64,000 nt of DNA from Bacteriovoracaceae bacterium (GCA_019752535.1 JAIEMA010000004.1:19993-83992); one strand, 5' to 3'; positions 1-10,544 are shown, counted from the stretch's first letter. The notes: generated by a model not told the origin, from the sequence alone. A program made the numbers and translations.

Positions 1-954
1 GAAGCTCTTCTGGCGAAGGTCTTTAACTTGTTCTATTTCATGATCAATTTTGGTTCATTCTTCTCGACGATCATTACTCCATGGACACTTAAGCACTATG
101 GGCCAAGTGTTGCGTTTGGTGTACCAGGTGTGTTGATGTTCCTTGCCACCATCATTTTCTGGATGGGTCGTAAGCAGTACATCCATGTTCCACCTACTAA
201 ATCTGATGGTAATGGCTTTTTAAGCGTCTTAAAGTCTGCACTCACTATGCCTTCAGTCGCTGGCAAAGGATTCTGGGAGAAAACTGAATCTAAGCACGGT
301 AAAGATGCAGCCGAGGGCGCACAGTCAGTTTGGGGAATTACAAAAGTTTTCGCCGCTGTCTCTGTCTTCTGGGCTCTCTTTGATCAACACGGATCAAGCT
401 GGGTGATTCAGGCCACAAAGATGGATCTTCTTTTCATGGGAATCCAATTCGAAGCTTCTCAGATCTCTGCGTGGAATCCAATCATGGTTATGGGTCTTAT
501 TCCCATTTTCACGATGGGTGTTTATCCAACGATCACAAAACTTGGCTTTGAGATGACTCCACTTCGTCGTATGACGATTGGTATGTTTGTCGCTGGTGCT
601 GCTTTTGCGATGGCAGCCATGATTCAGCACACGCTTGATGCTGGCACACAGTTAAATGTGATGTGGCAGTTCTTCCCATACCTTGTTATGACGATTGCTG
701 AAGTGATGGTCTCAATCACTGGTCTAGAGTTTGCTTATACCCAAGCTCCAAAGAGCATGAAGTCTTCAATTATGTCGATGTGGCTTTTAACTGTATTCTT
801 CGGAAACCAGTTAGTGTCTTTCATTACAAAGATTGAACTCTTCCCGGTAGCGAGTGCAAACTACTTCTGGTTCTTTGCAGCTGTCATGGGAGCTTTCGCC
901 ATGATCTTCGCCTTTATGGCGAGCGGTTATAAAACGAAAAATTACATGAACTAA
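1..954 (+). CDS. POT/PTR-family peptide transporter (MFS), C-terminal part, truncated by window start
   Basis: Open frame continues from base 1; multiple TM segments; FYFMINFGSFFSTIITPW-type POT motif. Confidence 0.8.
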   Translation, partial: EALLAKVFNLFYFMINFGSFFSTIITPWTLKHYGPSVAFGVPGVLMFLATIIFWMGRKQYIHVPPTKSDGNGFLSVLKSALTMPSVAGKGFWEKTESKHGKDAAEGAQSVWGITKVFAAVSVFWALFDQHGSSWVIQATKMDLLFMGIQFEASQISAWNPIMVMGLIPIFTMGVYPTITKLGFEMTPLRRMTIGMFVAGAAFAMAAMIQHTLDAGTQLNVMWQFFPYLVMTIAEVMVSITGLEFAYTQAPKSMKSSIMSMWLLTVFFGNQLVSFITKIELFPVASANYFWFFAAVMGAFAMIFAFMASGYKTKNYMN

Positions 955-985
955 AAAAAAAGCCCTCGAAAGAGGGCTTTTTTTA
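955..985. terminator. Bidirectional intrinsic terminator
   Basis: aaaaaaaagCCCTCgaaaGAGGGctttttttatt between convergent genes. Confidence 0.85.
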
Positions 986-2650
986 TTCACCTTCTTGAGG
1001 GAAGGCAGCGTTGGTTCTTGGAGTTGCAAAAACTGGATTAGAATCATTGGTGGCATCACAAACGCCAGTCGCTGAATTCGTGAACACAATATATTCATCC
1101 CAATCAAAAATGTCGTTAAACGAGCTATCTGTCACCGGGGTGAGTCCTAGGTATTCATTAGATGTAACAGGGGCTCCTGCATCCATTTTTGCACGAGTCG
1201 TAAACGATCCAGCTGTATTGTAAACGTCTGAGACAAATTGCATGTCTTGAGTGGCCGCGGAGAAGTTTCTATTCCACTCGCGAACCGCTAAACGGATTCT
1301 GGCTTTCAAGTCATAGGATTTGTCTAAGCATTCAAAAGTATAGAATGGTTCTGCGCGCATGAAATTGACTGAGAATTTTCTTAATGTGTTGTTGTAAGCC
1401 AGAGAAGAGATGACTGATGACGGAAGTCCCGCTCTAAACGGATTGTCAGCGAGGATAACGACATCAAGCTGACCGTACGTTTCATCTTTTTCTTGGAGGA
1501 CGGGAACAGTAGAGCCTAAGAATGAATAGTCATACATAACTTCAGGGACAAATGTTTTATCTGTGCTGAAGTTAGCTCTGGTATCAAAATTTGCAACGCC
1601 TGAACATTGGCGCATGAAATTGGCCTGGTAAATATTCGAATTATGATCCGGATATTTTGACTCAACGACCATCTCCGATGTGCCTTCTTCATTCTTAACA
1701 AATTGATTGATATAGCCCATCGGACCTTCGAGAGCAGCAGATTGACTTGAAGCAGCCGCTGTCAATTCAAGAGAAGGACCGCTTAAACAGTTTCTGACTC
1801 GACCACCGCATGAAGTGACTGTTGGAGAGCTACCAGTGGCCACGAGTGTGTCACTCACTGAATCAGCATTAGTATCAATGGCCGTAACGTTGATTTGATG
1901 GACATCCATCTTTCCTTCATCGCAATTCACAGTCGAGTTATCGGCTAGGGTGTAATTGAATGAACATAACTTGCTTGCGCTATCAACATCGACCGGTACA
2001 GAGGCCGGATTAAGATCGAGTGAGCCAAATGCCAGTGGTAGGGTTGATGTTGTGCCACCATTGTCATCAATATTGACATACTTATTGCATAACTCTGAAG
2101 CCAGTTTTGTCGCCGTTCCGCTATAGCTTGGAACAACTAAGGCTAAGAGAGCAGGTGAAGCTATAATCTCATCACTACATTTAAAATAGGCGACCTGTCT
2201 TTTTTGACCATTCTGCCTGAGGCTGATACCTGGGAGAAATTTCCAATAACTAAAAGGCTTCGTGCGAATGTACTCACATGTCTTTGGATCGGTTTTAGCA
2301 TTAACTGTAAAGCCGTTATAAAAAAGGGCAAACTCTTCAGCTTCTAAGAAACATGAAATATCTCTTGTTGAATCAAGAGATGAAGGAACATCGACAACCG
2401 ATGAAACTTTACATTTCTCAGTGCTGATTTCGTTGGCTTTATGAAGTGAGTAACCTAAATACTCAGGTGGTAAGTTGTTAGCATTACCAAGCTCAAGCCA
2501 GAAATCATTCGTTGTGGAACTTGTTGTCGTTGTTGTGGGTCCAGTGGCCGCAGAAGGATTGGAGAGCTCAGGAGCGATTTTCTCCTGACAGGCGCCCAGC
2601 AATGCCAGTGCACTGATCAAAATACTAGTTTTTAGTGGCCATGTTTTCAT
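983..2650 (-). CDS. Hypothetical lipoprotein
   Basis: MKTWPLKTSILISALALLGAC lipobox signal peptide. Confidence 0.75.
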   Translation of the reverse strand: MKTWPLKTSILISALALLGACQEKIAPELSNPSAATGPTTTTTSSTTNDFWLELGNANNLPPEYLGYSLHKANEISTEKCKVSSVVDVPSSLDSTRDISCFLEAEEFALFYNGFTVNAKTDPKTCEYIRTKPFSYWKFLPGISLRQNGQKRQVAYFKCSDEIIASPALLALVVPSYSGTATKLASELCNKYVNIDDNGGTTSTLPLAFGSLDLNPASVPVDVDSASKLCSFNYTLADNSTVNCDEGKMDVHQINVTAIDTNADSVSDTLVATGSSPTVTSCGGRVRNCLSGPSLELTAAASSQSAALEGPMGYINQFVKNEEGTSEMVVESKYPDHNSNIYQANFMRQCSGVANFDTRANFSTDKTFVPEVMYDYSFLGSTVPVLQEKDETYGQLDVVILADNPFRAGLPSSVISSLAYNNTLRKFSVNFMRAEPFYTFECLDKSYDLKARIRLAVREWNRNFSAATQDMQFVSDVYNTAGSFTTRAKMDAGAPVTSNEYLGLTPVTDSSFNDIFDWDEYIVFTNSATGVCDATNDSNPVFATPRTNAAFPQEGE

Positions 2651-2814
2651 AATGTGGCGTCCTTTCACCTATTTCCAATTCTTCCTATCGGATGAAATTA
2701 TTTAGAGTTTAAGGTTGTCTGTGTGAAACCTTCCCTTTTTTAAGTTCCCCGAGTTAAACTGGTATAGAGTACTTGAAATTATTGTAATTCCAGACACTGA
2801 TTGTCGGGGATAAA

Positions 2815-3705
2815 ATGCCTAAGTTTTCGAATCTACATCTCTCTCTTAAGCCTAACCCAATGCGAATTTGGGCTTTCATGGCAATCATTTGTGGCACTTT
2901 CTCTCTATTCATAAATACAGCTCAAGCCGCAAGAGATGCCGTTGTCGTTCAAGATAAGGCCATCATTTGGTCGGATGCTCAAAGAACTTCTCCCCTAGGT
3001 TTTGCGCGAAGAGGGAAAATAATCAGAGTAGGCGATAAAGAGAGAGAGAGAGGCCAAGTGGTCCCTGTGATCATTTCTGGAAAGGTTGGCTATGTCGCGA
3101 TTGAAGATTTATCTTTTGAGGACACGAATAAAAAAGTGACTGATGAAGACATTATTCCCACTCGATTTAAGGAAGCGACCCAGGTGCGCTACGGAGAATA
3201 TGTGGTGGGCTCGTACACTCGTTTTGCTTCTACAGAGTCGAAGAATTCTCAAGCGGGAAGAGTGGGCGATAACTGGAATTTTAATGGCGGTATGCTCAAG
3301 GGAGCGATTGCCACCAGTAATGAGCGAATAGGATTAAATTTTCTTGGTGAGTATCTTTACACGGAAAATCAAGACGAGTCCTTTCGCGTTTTTGAGTTAG
3401 GAATGGGCGTCTCTTTGGCCTTGATCGATTTTAGAAGATTTAAAATTAGAGCGGAAGTGTTTGGGCTAGTCGTTCCTTGGTCGCAATACGAATCAAGACC
3501 ATTGTTCACCTTAAACGGCTATGGAGGGGGAGCTCTCGCTCAGGGAACTGGGACTATTTTCTTCACAGACAGTGTGGGTGTGGAAGTGGGATTTGGCTAT
3601 CAAGCGTTGAAGATTTTTAACATTAAACGACCAAGTCCGTTTAAGCCTTTTAGCCCATTCTTTTCAGGTACACGCCTCAATGCAGGACTAGTTATTCGCT
3701 TTTAG
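2815..3705 (+). CDS. Exported protein with SH3-like N-terminal region and probable outer-membrane beta-rich C-terminus
   Basis: Signal peptide ending AQA; VGYVAIEDLSF SH3-like end; C-terminal aromatic F. Confidence 0.55.
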   Translation: MPKFSNLHLSLKPNPMRIWAFMAIICGTFSLFINTAQAARDAVVVQDKAIIWSDAQRTSPLGFARRGKIIRVGDKERERGQVVPVIISGKVGYVAIEDLSFEDTNKKVTDEDIIPTRFKEATQVRYGEYVVGSYTRFASTESKNSQAGRVGDNWNFNGGMLKGAIATSNERIGLNFLGEYLYTENQDESFRVFELGMGVSLALIDFRRFKIRAEVFGLVVPWSQYESRPLFTLNGYGGGALAQGTGTIFFTDSVGVEVGFGYQALKIFNIKRPSPFKPFSPFFSGTRLNAGLVIRF

Positions 3706-4285
3706 CGGGAAGACTCAAGAGTGCTTTAAGAGATTCAAGATCATTTTTTCGAGAGTGGCGATCCAGTTGGATTTCAATTCCCTGGGCTGCTTTAAGCCAT
3801 AAAGTGAAATACCCCTTATTTTGAAAACCAACTGCTTGCTCTCCTCCTTTGAGGCGGGCCACATTAGGCGCATCGAGATGGTGCAAAACAAGAAGTTCTA
3901 AGGCAGAAGCTTCAATGATTTTATTGAAGAAAGGAATTCCAAATAATTTATGCTGAATTTTAAATTGATTCTTTGTACGAGAAAGAATCTTCTCATAAAA
4001 AAAGAATCCCATTACGGTGAGAGGAAGTGAGATGAGAAAAATTTTTAAAGCCAAGGCCAAAAGTGCATCCGGTCCACCTAGGCTTGAGAGCTTCTCTAAG
4101 GGGTCTTTCACGGCAATCCAAAGAAAGAGAACAACTGTGAGCGAGGCAGCGGCATAGGCCCAAAAAATATAGGGAAGCCCATAGCTTCTCACAGTCACTG
4201 AATTCACCTCACCAAGAGGTGAGAGTTGGAGTTTGACGAAGTCAGTTTCTTCAGCAGAAACAGGAAAAGGATAGAGTAAGCCCAT
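3692..4285 (-). CDS. Hypothetical membrane protein
   Basis: Two or three hydrophobic segments. Confidence 0.6.
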   Translation of the reverse strand: MGLLYPFPVSAEETDFVKLQLSPLGEVNSVTVRSYGLPYIFWAYAAASLTVVLFLWIAVKDPLEKLSSLGGPDALLALALKIFLISLPLTVMGFFFYEKILSRTKNQFKIQHKLFGIPFFNKIIEASALELLVLHHLDAPNVARLKGGEQAVGFQNKGYFTLWLKAAQGIEIQLDRHSRKNDLESLKALLSLPAKSE

Positions 4286-4293
4286 AAGTCTTT

Positions 4294-5880
4294 TTAACTT
4301 AAGCTGCCTTCATTCGTCCAGGGAAGAAGTAGATCTTGCAGGTCTAGCCTTGCCTCAATTTTGTTAATTAATTGAGCTTTTGTTGATGTAGGCTTCATTA
4401 ATAACTCTTCGCTCCAGCGGCGGAGGTTTTCTGGAAGATCAAGTGGAGTCACCGTCGCGACGAGATCTAAATCAAGTTCCAGTAAGAAGCGAAGAAAAAG
4501 AATAAAGGCCTTGTAGTGAGAGCTCTCTTGATTTAGAAGGCGCTGGCTTTGATGATAAAGCATTAAACGGTCACGCTTATTACTTAAATATTTCCACTGC
4601 CAAAAAGCCCAAACCCAAGAGCCTAGTTTAAAGGCTTCGCCATGAGCTTGACCCAGACCCATTTGAATATAATGAAAGGCAGCCGTTAATTCACCTAGGT
4701 CCATGTGCTTCTGGGCCAGGGAGTAGCAGTGAAACATTTTCCAAAGTTTTTTCTCTTCAGCAGGATAGTTTTGCGGGATTAAATCGTGAGTGCGCATTTC
4801 TGTTTGAAAAATATTTTGCCATCGGATGAGGGATCCCTGATTCCACATGGGAGGGAGACCAGCAATCATTTCAAAACTTCGTGTTGAAGGAGTTAAACAC
4901 AGGGCCTGTAGAGTAGAGCTGGTAACGGCCGGAGCCTTAGAGTGTTGAAGTTTGTGAGCGCGAGTGAGTCTTAGAAGCGGATGATCTTTTGAATCACTTT
5001 TTAGTCTCTCAAAACACCACTGTCTTCTCTCTTGGCAAAATTGAGCAAATGATGAAGGCTCAGCGGGATCTCGCTCTTTGTTTTGTGCCAGAGGAATATT
5101 ATTAAAAACCATCAAGGGTGTTTCTTTTAAATCAGCGGTAAAGACATCAACCTGAGGTCCTCCGATATCCATGACTAACACATTGCCAGAGGCATCTAGG
5201 CAGTGAAGGCCCCAGAGCCTTTGAGATTTAAACGTCTTGAGATTTCTTCTCAACTCAATGAGATTTTTTGAATGCAACAACCCTTCAATGACTGCTTCAC
5301 TGATTGGTCTTGAGTCATCAGGCTTTAGGGCCCTGTATTTTGCATGAAGAGCAATCGTCATTCCATTTGAGCTCATGGCCGTAAGAGGCAAAAAAACCAG
5401 ACCAGGCAAGCAGACAAAAAAGAGTGACGTGTTGTTTGGAAGTTTTAAGAGAATTAATTCCTGCATATCTTCTGTCGTATGGGCCAGAGGCCAATCAAGA
5501 AGTCGCAAATGCTGAGGCAGTTGAGTTTCCGGGTCCCAGTGAAAAACACTTGTGCAGCCAGGCAGAGAGCCTTTTAAGGCGTGATCTTCAATCTGTTCAA
5601 GAAACTTTAAATAGCGAGTGGAAGAGACTTCTAAGCCATCACAGTAGGCCTTGATCCACTGACCCCAAGAATTGTCAGGAAGAGTGACCTGCTCGGTTTT
5701 TCTCAATCGATTAGCGAATTCGAGAATTTGCTCTTTTACACTTTGATCACCATTCAATTTCTTAGATAGGGCAAAAAAAGCACTCTGATGCTTTTTCCCT
5801 AAGATATAGAAGTTTTCCTCTGGGTTTCCGATGAGACGGATAGGTTCAGGAATATTTGGCAAGGAGCCTCCGTATGACAA
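4294..5880 (-). CDS. C45-like Ntn-hydrolase (acyl-CoA:6-APA acyltransferase-like)
   Basis: GCTSVFHWDPETQ nucleophile-like region, NGMTIALHAKY and LHCLDASGNVLVMDI segments; TTG start uncertain. Confidence 0.55.
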   Translation of the reverse strand: MSYGGSLPNIPEPIRLIGNPEENFYILGKKHQSAFFALSKKLNGDQSVKEQILEFANRLRKTEQVTLPDNSWGQWIKAYCDGLEVSSTRYLKFLEQIEDHALKGSLPGCTSVFHWDPETQLPQHLRLLDWPLAHTTEDMQELILLKLPNNTSLFFVCLPGLVFLPLTAMSSNGMTIALHAKYRALKPDDSRPISEAVIEGLLHSKNLIELRRNLKTFKSQRLWGLHCLDASGNVLVMDIGGPQVDVFTADLKETPLMVFNNIPLAQNKERDPAEPSSFAQFCQERRQWCFERLKSDSKDHPLLRLTRAHKLQHSKAPAVTSSTLQALCLTPSTRSFEMIAGLPPMWNQGSLIRWQNIFQTEMRTHDLIPQNYPAEEKKLWKMFHCYSLAQKHMDLGELTAAFHYIQMGLGQAHGEAFKLGSWVWAFWQWKYLSNKRDRLMLYHQSQRLLNQESSHYKAFILFLRFLLELDLDLVATVTPLDLPENLRRWSEELLMKPTSTKAQLINKIEARLDLQDLLLPWTNEGSLS

Positions 5881-6089
5881 CTTGGATGAATGACCCTCTT
5901 ACAATCACAATCTGCCTTGGTTTAGCCGTGTTACGTATTTACCTGGAAGTGATTAATTTTGATTTTGCACGCTTGCCAGTGACATCTAAAATGATGCCAA
6001 AAGAGCAGGCTCAACGCTTTCACAAAATGGGATTCTACTTCTCATTGGGTTATTTTATCACTTTCGCGCCAGGTATGCTGCTTTCTTAA
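5874..6089 (+). CDS. Small membrane protein
   Basis: MTTWMNDPLTITICLGLAVLRIYLEV hydrophobic; overlaps start of divergent gene. Confidence 0.5.
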   Translation: MTTWMNDPLTITICLGLAVLRIYLEVINFDFARLPVTSKMMPKEQAQRFHKMGFYFSLGYFITFAPGMLLS

Positions 6090-6095
6090 GAAATT

Positions 6096-7175
6096 TTAGC
6101 CTTCGTAGAAATCGACAAGCGGCAATAACCGATTAAGAAACTCGTATTTAAATCGACGCTGCTTCCATTTAGCGACCATCTCTTTGCGGCATCTGATGTG
6201 AATCCTGACTCGACAGGGGCCAGCAATATCGGTGAGATTTTTGAGCTGATAGAACTTACTTAAAAATCTGAAATGCTGGCGATTGGTGAGTTTAAAGCCC
6301 TCATCTTTTTTGACCGAATTCCACACCACCCACGGGTCTTGTCTGCCCTGAAGCACTGAAGCAAGTGTAAGGTAGATAATAGTGTCGCTCTCAAAGCCAT
6401 CTCCCACTAAGACTAATTCATCGGGTATGCCAGTCATTAAAAGAATATTCACGAGATGGTTGAGTTTATAAAAGCCTTGAGTCTTTAAATCTTTAGGGGC
6501 CAGCTCACCTTCAAAAAGTGCAAACACACGACGGTAGTCTTTGAGATAAATATTGCTGGTAAATAATTGATTTCGATAGAGCCAGTCCCTAATGGCATTT
6601 TCATAAAAGTGAGGAGAGGCGGAGAGTACAAATGCATTATATCCATCAGTGATATAATTTTTTACAAGCTCAATAGAGTTTGGCACCGGTGGGAAATAAC
6701 CTAGAGGCCTGCGAAGAGAGAGATAGAGCTCTCGCGGCGAGTGGTAGCGTGTATCGACTAACGTTTTATCAAAATCAGTGATGAGAATGCGCTTATGTTC
6801 ACGCAGATTTAAAGGAATAAAACTTCCGATCAAAAGATCAAGACCAGGATAGGTGCGAGTTTCAAAAAGCAAAAGTCTTGCGACCGGGCCTTCGACCGGG
6901 TGAGGTATTCGAAGATTAAAGTCGCCAAAGGAATCTGAATCGTATTCGCGGTTCAGGAGTTCAACTCCATCTTTATCCATTCCTATAAGGCGCAGACGAA
7001 AGCGACGAGAACTTAAAAGACCTAAACTCTCAATAGGGCGAATGGGTGGTAATCCCGGGAGAGGATTTTGCCAGAATTGGTGACGCGCTTGTCTGGAATA
7101 AGAGAGTGAAGCACGCAAAGACAGGTGCTGCTCTGTAGAAATAGCGGTGATGTGTACTGGTTGCGGGCGTCGCAT
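6096..7175 (-). CDS. App1-like/DUF2183 phosphatidate phosphatase-like (HAD-type) protein
   Basis: ILITDFDKTLVDTRYHSPRELY motif; VLVGDGFESDTIIY motif. Confidence 0.7.
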   Translation of the reverse strand: MRRPQPVHITAISTEQHLSLRASLSYSRQARHQFWQNPLPGLPPIRPIESLGLLSSRRFRLRLIGMDKDGVELLNREYDSDSFGDFNLRIPHPVEGPVARLLLFETRTYPGLDLLIGSFIPLNLREHKRILITDFDKTLVDTRYHSPRELYLSLRRPLGYFPPVPNSIELVKNYITDGYNAFVLSASPHFYENAIRDWLYRNQLFTSNIYLKDYRRVFALFEGELAPKDLKTQGFYKLNHLVNILLMTGIPDELVLVGDGFESDTIIYLTLASVLQGRQDPWVVWNSVKKDEGFKLTNRQHFRFLSKFYQLKNLTDIAGPCRVRIHIRCRKEMVAKWKQRRFKYEFLNRLLPLVDFYEG

Positions 7176-7269
7176 TTACTCATTGTAGCGGCCTTTTCTC
7201 CATGGAGCATAGTGACCTAGTTGCCCCGATGAAGATTTTAGGCCACAATCCTTTTTACTGGAGAATTTC

Positions 7270-7548
7270 ATGCTACAGATGCGACTAGTGATTAAGGGCA
7301 AAGTTCAAAGAGTGGGTTTTCGTTGGAGCGTGGTTGAACACGTGAAAAACGAAGGTCTTAAAGTTCATGGGCATGTTAAAAACCTTGCTGATGGATCTGT
7401 TGAATTAATTGCTCAAGGTGATATTGAATCTTTAAAAGCCGTGCATCGTTTTGCTACTAATGGGCCAGAGAAAGCTGATGTGCGCGAGGTTCAAGAGGAA
7501 ATTGAAGAAATTGAGCGGGCGAGTTTCACTGGTTTTACGATGGGCTAG
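7270..7548 (+). CDS. acyP: Acylphosphatase
   Basis: GKVQRVGFRWSVVEHVKNEGLKVHGHVKNLADGSVELIAQG. Confidence 0.95.
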   Translation: MLQMRLVIKGKVQRVGFRWSVVEHVKNEGLKVHGHVKNLADGSVELIAQGDIESLKAVHRFATNGPEKADVREVQEEIEEIERASFTGFTMG

Positions 7549-8702
7549 GCTTTCTTGACTGTAAAGATAAGCTCTCCATCTTTCCATTCTTTTGTCATTT
7601 TTCTTGCATCTAGCACTTGAGAGACGGGAATTCTTGAAGTCATTGATTCGACTTTATTCACTTTTTTCATCGTCCCATCAGCATCTTTTCTTTCATCTTG
7701 GTAGCGGCGATTCGAAGTGAGAACCAATTCTTTATGATTAGAAGAAAGAAGAACTTCTTCTTTTGAATACTCTGGAACTTTAACTCTTAGAATATACTGA
7801 CCGGGCTGTTCTTCGATGGTTGGGCGAAGTTCAGTGAAATTAAAGAATGAATCATTGGATCTATTTTGCTCAATCTCAACACGTTTATTAAGTGACTCTT
7901 TCGCCGAATCTAGAACTTTTGAGTGCATGCCTTCAAGATTTTTTTCACTCTCTCCATGCTTGGCCAGCTGGTCTTGATACTTCTTTTCAAAGAGATTTTC
8001 TTTTTCAACTAGCGACTTTTGATGGTGAGTTTTCACTTCCTCGTGACGCTTGACGGTTTGTTCACTTAATTGGGAGAGCTCTTGTTCACTCTTTCTATGT
8101 TGAGAGTGGAGGAGATGCTTGTGTTGGGTCTTTTGCTTCTCTCTGACGTGATCGTACTTTTCGCCTTCCGAGCGATAGCTCTCAGCAAAGACCTGGCGCT
8201 GTTGATTGATCTTGCCTCGCCATTGCTCGCCCTCGTTAGAGAAGGCCATGCGATTAGTATCTTGCATGTCCTTCATCTTGAGTTGGCTTTCCTCATTTAA
8301 GTCTCTAAGATTCGAATTTTGGCGCTGATTGAGATCTTGAACCAAGTCTTCGTGTCTGAAATTAATATTTTCAATCTCTTCGCGAGTCTTTTGTTGGTTC
8401 TCTTCTTTGAGGCGATTGGAGTGAATCTGCTGTCTTTTCACTTCGGCTTCAGTGATCTGCTTCGTTTTATCAATTGACCCCTTAAGGGCGTTCAAGGTTT
8501 CTTCTTTTTTTTGAACTTCCTCTGCAATTTCAATTTGATTAGCATCTCTGAGCTGATGAATATCTTTATCATGGGCTTTTTTAATATCTTCTACATCGAG
8601 TTCATGCTTTTTACTCAGATGATCAAGCTCGGATTTATTCTTTCTCTGCAGAGTCTGCAACGAGCGTTGATTGACGGAATTAACTTCTTTTACACTACTC
8701 AT
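7545..8702 (-). CDS. Long coiled-coil protein with C-terminal Hsp20/alpha-crystallin-like domain
   Basis: About 270 aa charged heptad-like region followed by PGQYILRVKVPEYSKEEVLLSSNHKELVLTSNRRY...DGELIFTVKKA. Confidence 0.65.
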   Translation of the reverse strand: MSSVKEVNSVNQRSLQTLQRKNKSELDHLSKKHELDVEDIKKAHDKDIHQLRDANQIEIAEEVQKKEETLNALKGSIDKTKQITEAEVKRQQIHSNRLKEENQQKTREEIENINFRHEDLVQDLNQRQNSNLRDLNEESQLKMKDMQDTNRMAFSNEGEQWRGKINQQRQVFAESYRSEGEKYDHVREKQKTQHKHLLHSQHRKSEQELSQLSEQTVKRHEEVKTHHQKSLVEKENLFEKKYQDQLAKHGESEKNLEGMHSKVLDSAKESLNKRVEIEQNRSNDSFFNFTELRPTIEEQPGQYILRVKVPEYSKEEVLLSSNHKELVLTSNRRYQDERKDADGTMKKVNKVESMTSRIPVSQVLDARKMTKEWKDGELIFTVKKA

Positions 8703-8980
8703 GGATTGAGCCTCTCAGAGGGGTGAGGGCAGTAATCTTTTTTGCCAGTATGGCCTTGGCACATCCATGTTCTAACAAGAGTAGCTTCAATGGATTGTGA
8801 GCCACCGTTATAGGCCACAAAAGCTTGTGGATTGAGTGTGGATCGCATGGCCTTGGCCTGTGCGGCCGTGACCATGGCAAGTGTGTTCTTTGGTTTCACT
8901 AGATATTGATAGACTCTATATTCAGCAAAAGCTGAAGTCGCAAAAAGTAAAATGGCAAGACTTGCGAGCAATCGAATCAA
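8699..8980 (-). CDS. Small exported protein
   Basis: MIRLLASLAILLFATSAFA signal peptide. Confidence 0.6.
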   Translation of the reverse strand: MIRLLASLAILLFATSAFAEYRVYQYLVKPKNTLAMVTAAQAKAMRSTLNPQAFVAYNGGSQSIEATLVRTWMCQGHTGKKDYCPHPSERLNP

Positions 8981-9312
8981 TGCAGCTCCTTTAATTGATC
9001 AAGCGCTTTGTATTCAACCATTTTAAAAAAGGACTGAATAAATTCTCTTCTATCAGCAGTTGTTAGAGCACCAAGAGCAGTTTGCTTACGCGACCAACTC
9101 TGGTGGCGTTCTAATTTTTTCATGCCTTCTTCTACGATACGACTTGCTCTGGCAAAACTCAGTCTTCTGTTATCAGTGAACGAATCTCTTATCCATTCTT
9201 TATGGAAGAGGGGAAGATGCCCCTGAGCCGCTAAAGTGAGTAAAAGGCCAAGTTCATCTTTTGGTGTAGGCGTTTGCGAGATTTGCGATTGAATCTGAGA
9301 CATGAGTTCCAC
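8977..9312 (-). CDS. Hypothetical protein
   Basis: 4-nt overlap with downstream same-strand gene. Confidence 0.5.
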   Translation of the reverse strand: MELMSQIQSQISQTPTPKDELGLLLTLAAQGHLPLFHKEWIRDSFTDNRRLSFARASRIVEEGMKKLERHQSWSRKQTALGALTTADRREFIQSFFKMVEYKALDQLKELH

Positions 9313-9441
9313 TTCCTGTGATTTAACCCCGACATCCTGTCTGGGCTCCTTTTATAATACCCCAGAGGCAAGAATGAACCACAGCGGGGAAGTTTTTCCT
9401 TCTTGTGGTAGATTTAAGGACATTAGGGAGGATCTAGGGCC

Positions 9442-9834
9442 ATGTCCGATGAATTTTATCTACCAGAAGATACAGTTGAGTGGATTGCTCAGAAGAAAAG
9501 TGAGCTACTCGCTTGGGTTATTCAGCATCGAGATGATGGTGATATTCCCTTCGAAGAATTTACTGAATACACAGAGCGAGTCCCAGAAGCTTTGCAGTCG
9601 GCAGATGAGACCTGGGAGCAAAAATGGGACGGCCACACCATCCAAGTTCAACTGAAAATGTTTGAGGAAGAGTCCATCGTTTGGCTTTTCGTCGTAAGTC
9701 TCAAAGCCCCGGTTATGAATGAAGATCAAGAGGGTGAAGTCTTAGTGCCCGTTTTGATTTTACCCACCAAACATACGAGCTGGCTCAAGCGCTGGCTGTC
9801 CGGAGACATGGTCCAGCGCAAGAATATGCACTAG
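9442..9834 (+). CDS. Hypothetical protein
   Basis: ORF with upstream GGGAGGA-like RBS. Confidence 0.55.
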   Translation: MSDEFYLPEDTVEWIAQKKSELLAWVIQHRDDGDIPFEEFTEYTERVPEALQSADETWEQKWDGHTIQVQLKMFEEESIVWLFVVSLKAPVMNEDQEGEVLVPVLILPTKHTSWLKRWLSGDMVQRKNMH

Positions 9835-10544
9835 CGTGTTGAGACTTGTGAGTATGGATAATTGTTCTTAAAGGTATTACACAAGTTTGTCATGTAATTG
9901 GTGGCCTGAGTGTTACAGTAACTTTGATAAAACTGATTGTTATTGTATTGGGCCATACAGCTTTGGAAGTAAGTTCCATAAGCATTCATACATTGAAAGA
10001 AAGCATTGGTTCCAGAATATTTCAAGACCATGACACTGTTGATTTGATAGCCAGAGTAGCCATTACGGTTTTTACTGACGTTTCCGTAAACAACTTGTCC
10101 TTGATTATGTTTTGTACACTGAGCAGAGCCTAGGTAGGTAGAGTTCCCACTTCCATCTTTGTACATTGGGACAATACATGTTCCATCATTTTGATCTGTC
10201 GTACTGTAGGTCAATTTAAAATACACTTCATTGGCCGAATCTTGGCAAACGTCTACATTACCAAGTCCTGCATGATAAGCTGTGGCAGTCTTGATGCAAT
10301 TAATGGTTTGCCCACCAGTCGTGGTGCCACCTGTTGTGGTTCCACCACTCGTTGAGCCAGTTGTGGTTCCACTGGTCGTTGTGCCGCCAGTAGAGCCTGC
10401 TGTACCAAAATTTGTTCCCGAAGAGTCCTGTCCACTTGTTCCCAGATTACTATCAAAGGTCGTTCCGGATGTTCTCACTCTTTGAGGAGCATCACAGCCT
10501 TGAGCGACTAATAGAATAGTGAGTACTGAAAATAGTGTTTTCAT
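9831..10544 (-). CDS. Lipoprotein with Gly/Thr/Ser-rich low-complexity linker
   Basis: MKTLFSVLTILLVAQGC lipobox; TTTSGTTTGSTSGGTTTGGTTTGG. Confidence 0.7.
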   Translation of the reverse strand: MKTLFSVLTILLVAQGCDAPQRVRTSGTTFDSNLGTSGQDSSGTNFGTAGSTGGTTTSGTTTGSTSGGTTTGGTTTGGQTINCIKTATAYHAGLGNVDVCQDSANEVYFKLTYSTTDQNDGTCIVPMYKDGSGNSTYLGSAQCTKHNQGQVVYGNVSKNRNGYSGYQINSVMVLKYSGTNAFFQCMNAYGTYFQSCMAQYNNNQFYQSYCNTQATNYMTNLCNTFKNNYPYSQVSTR

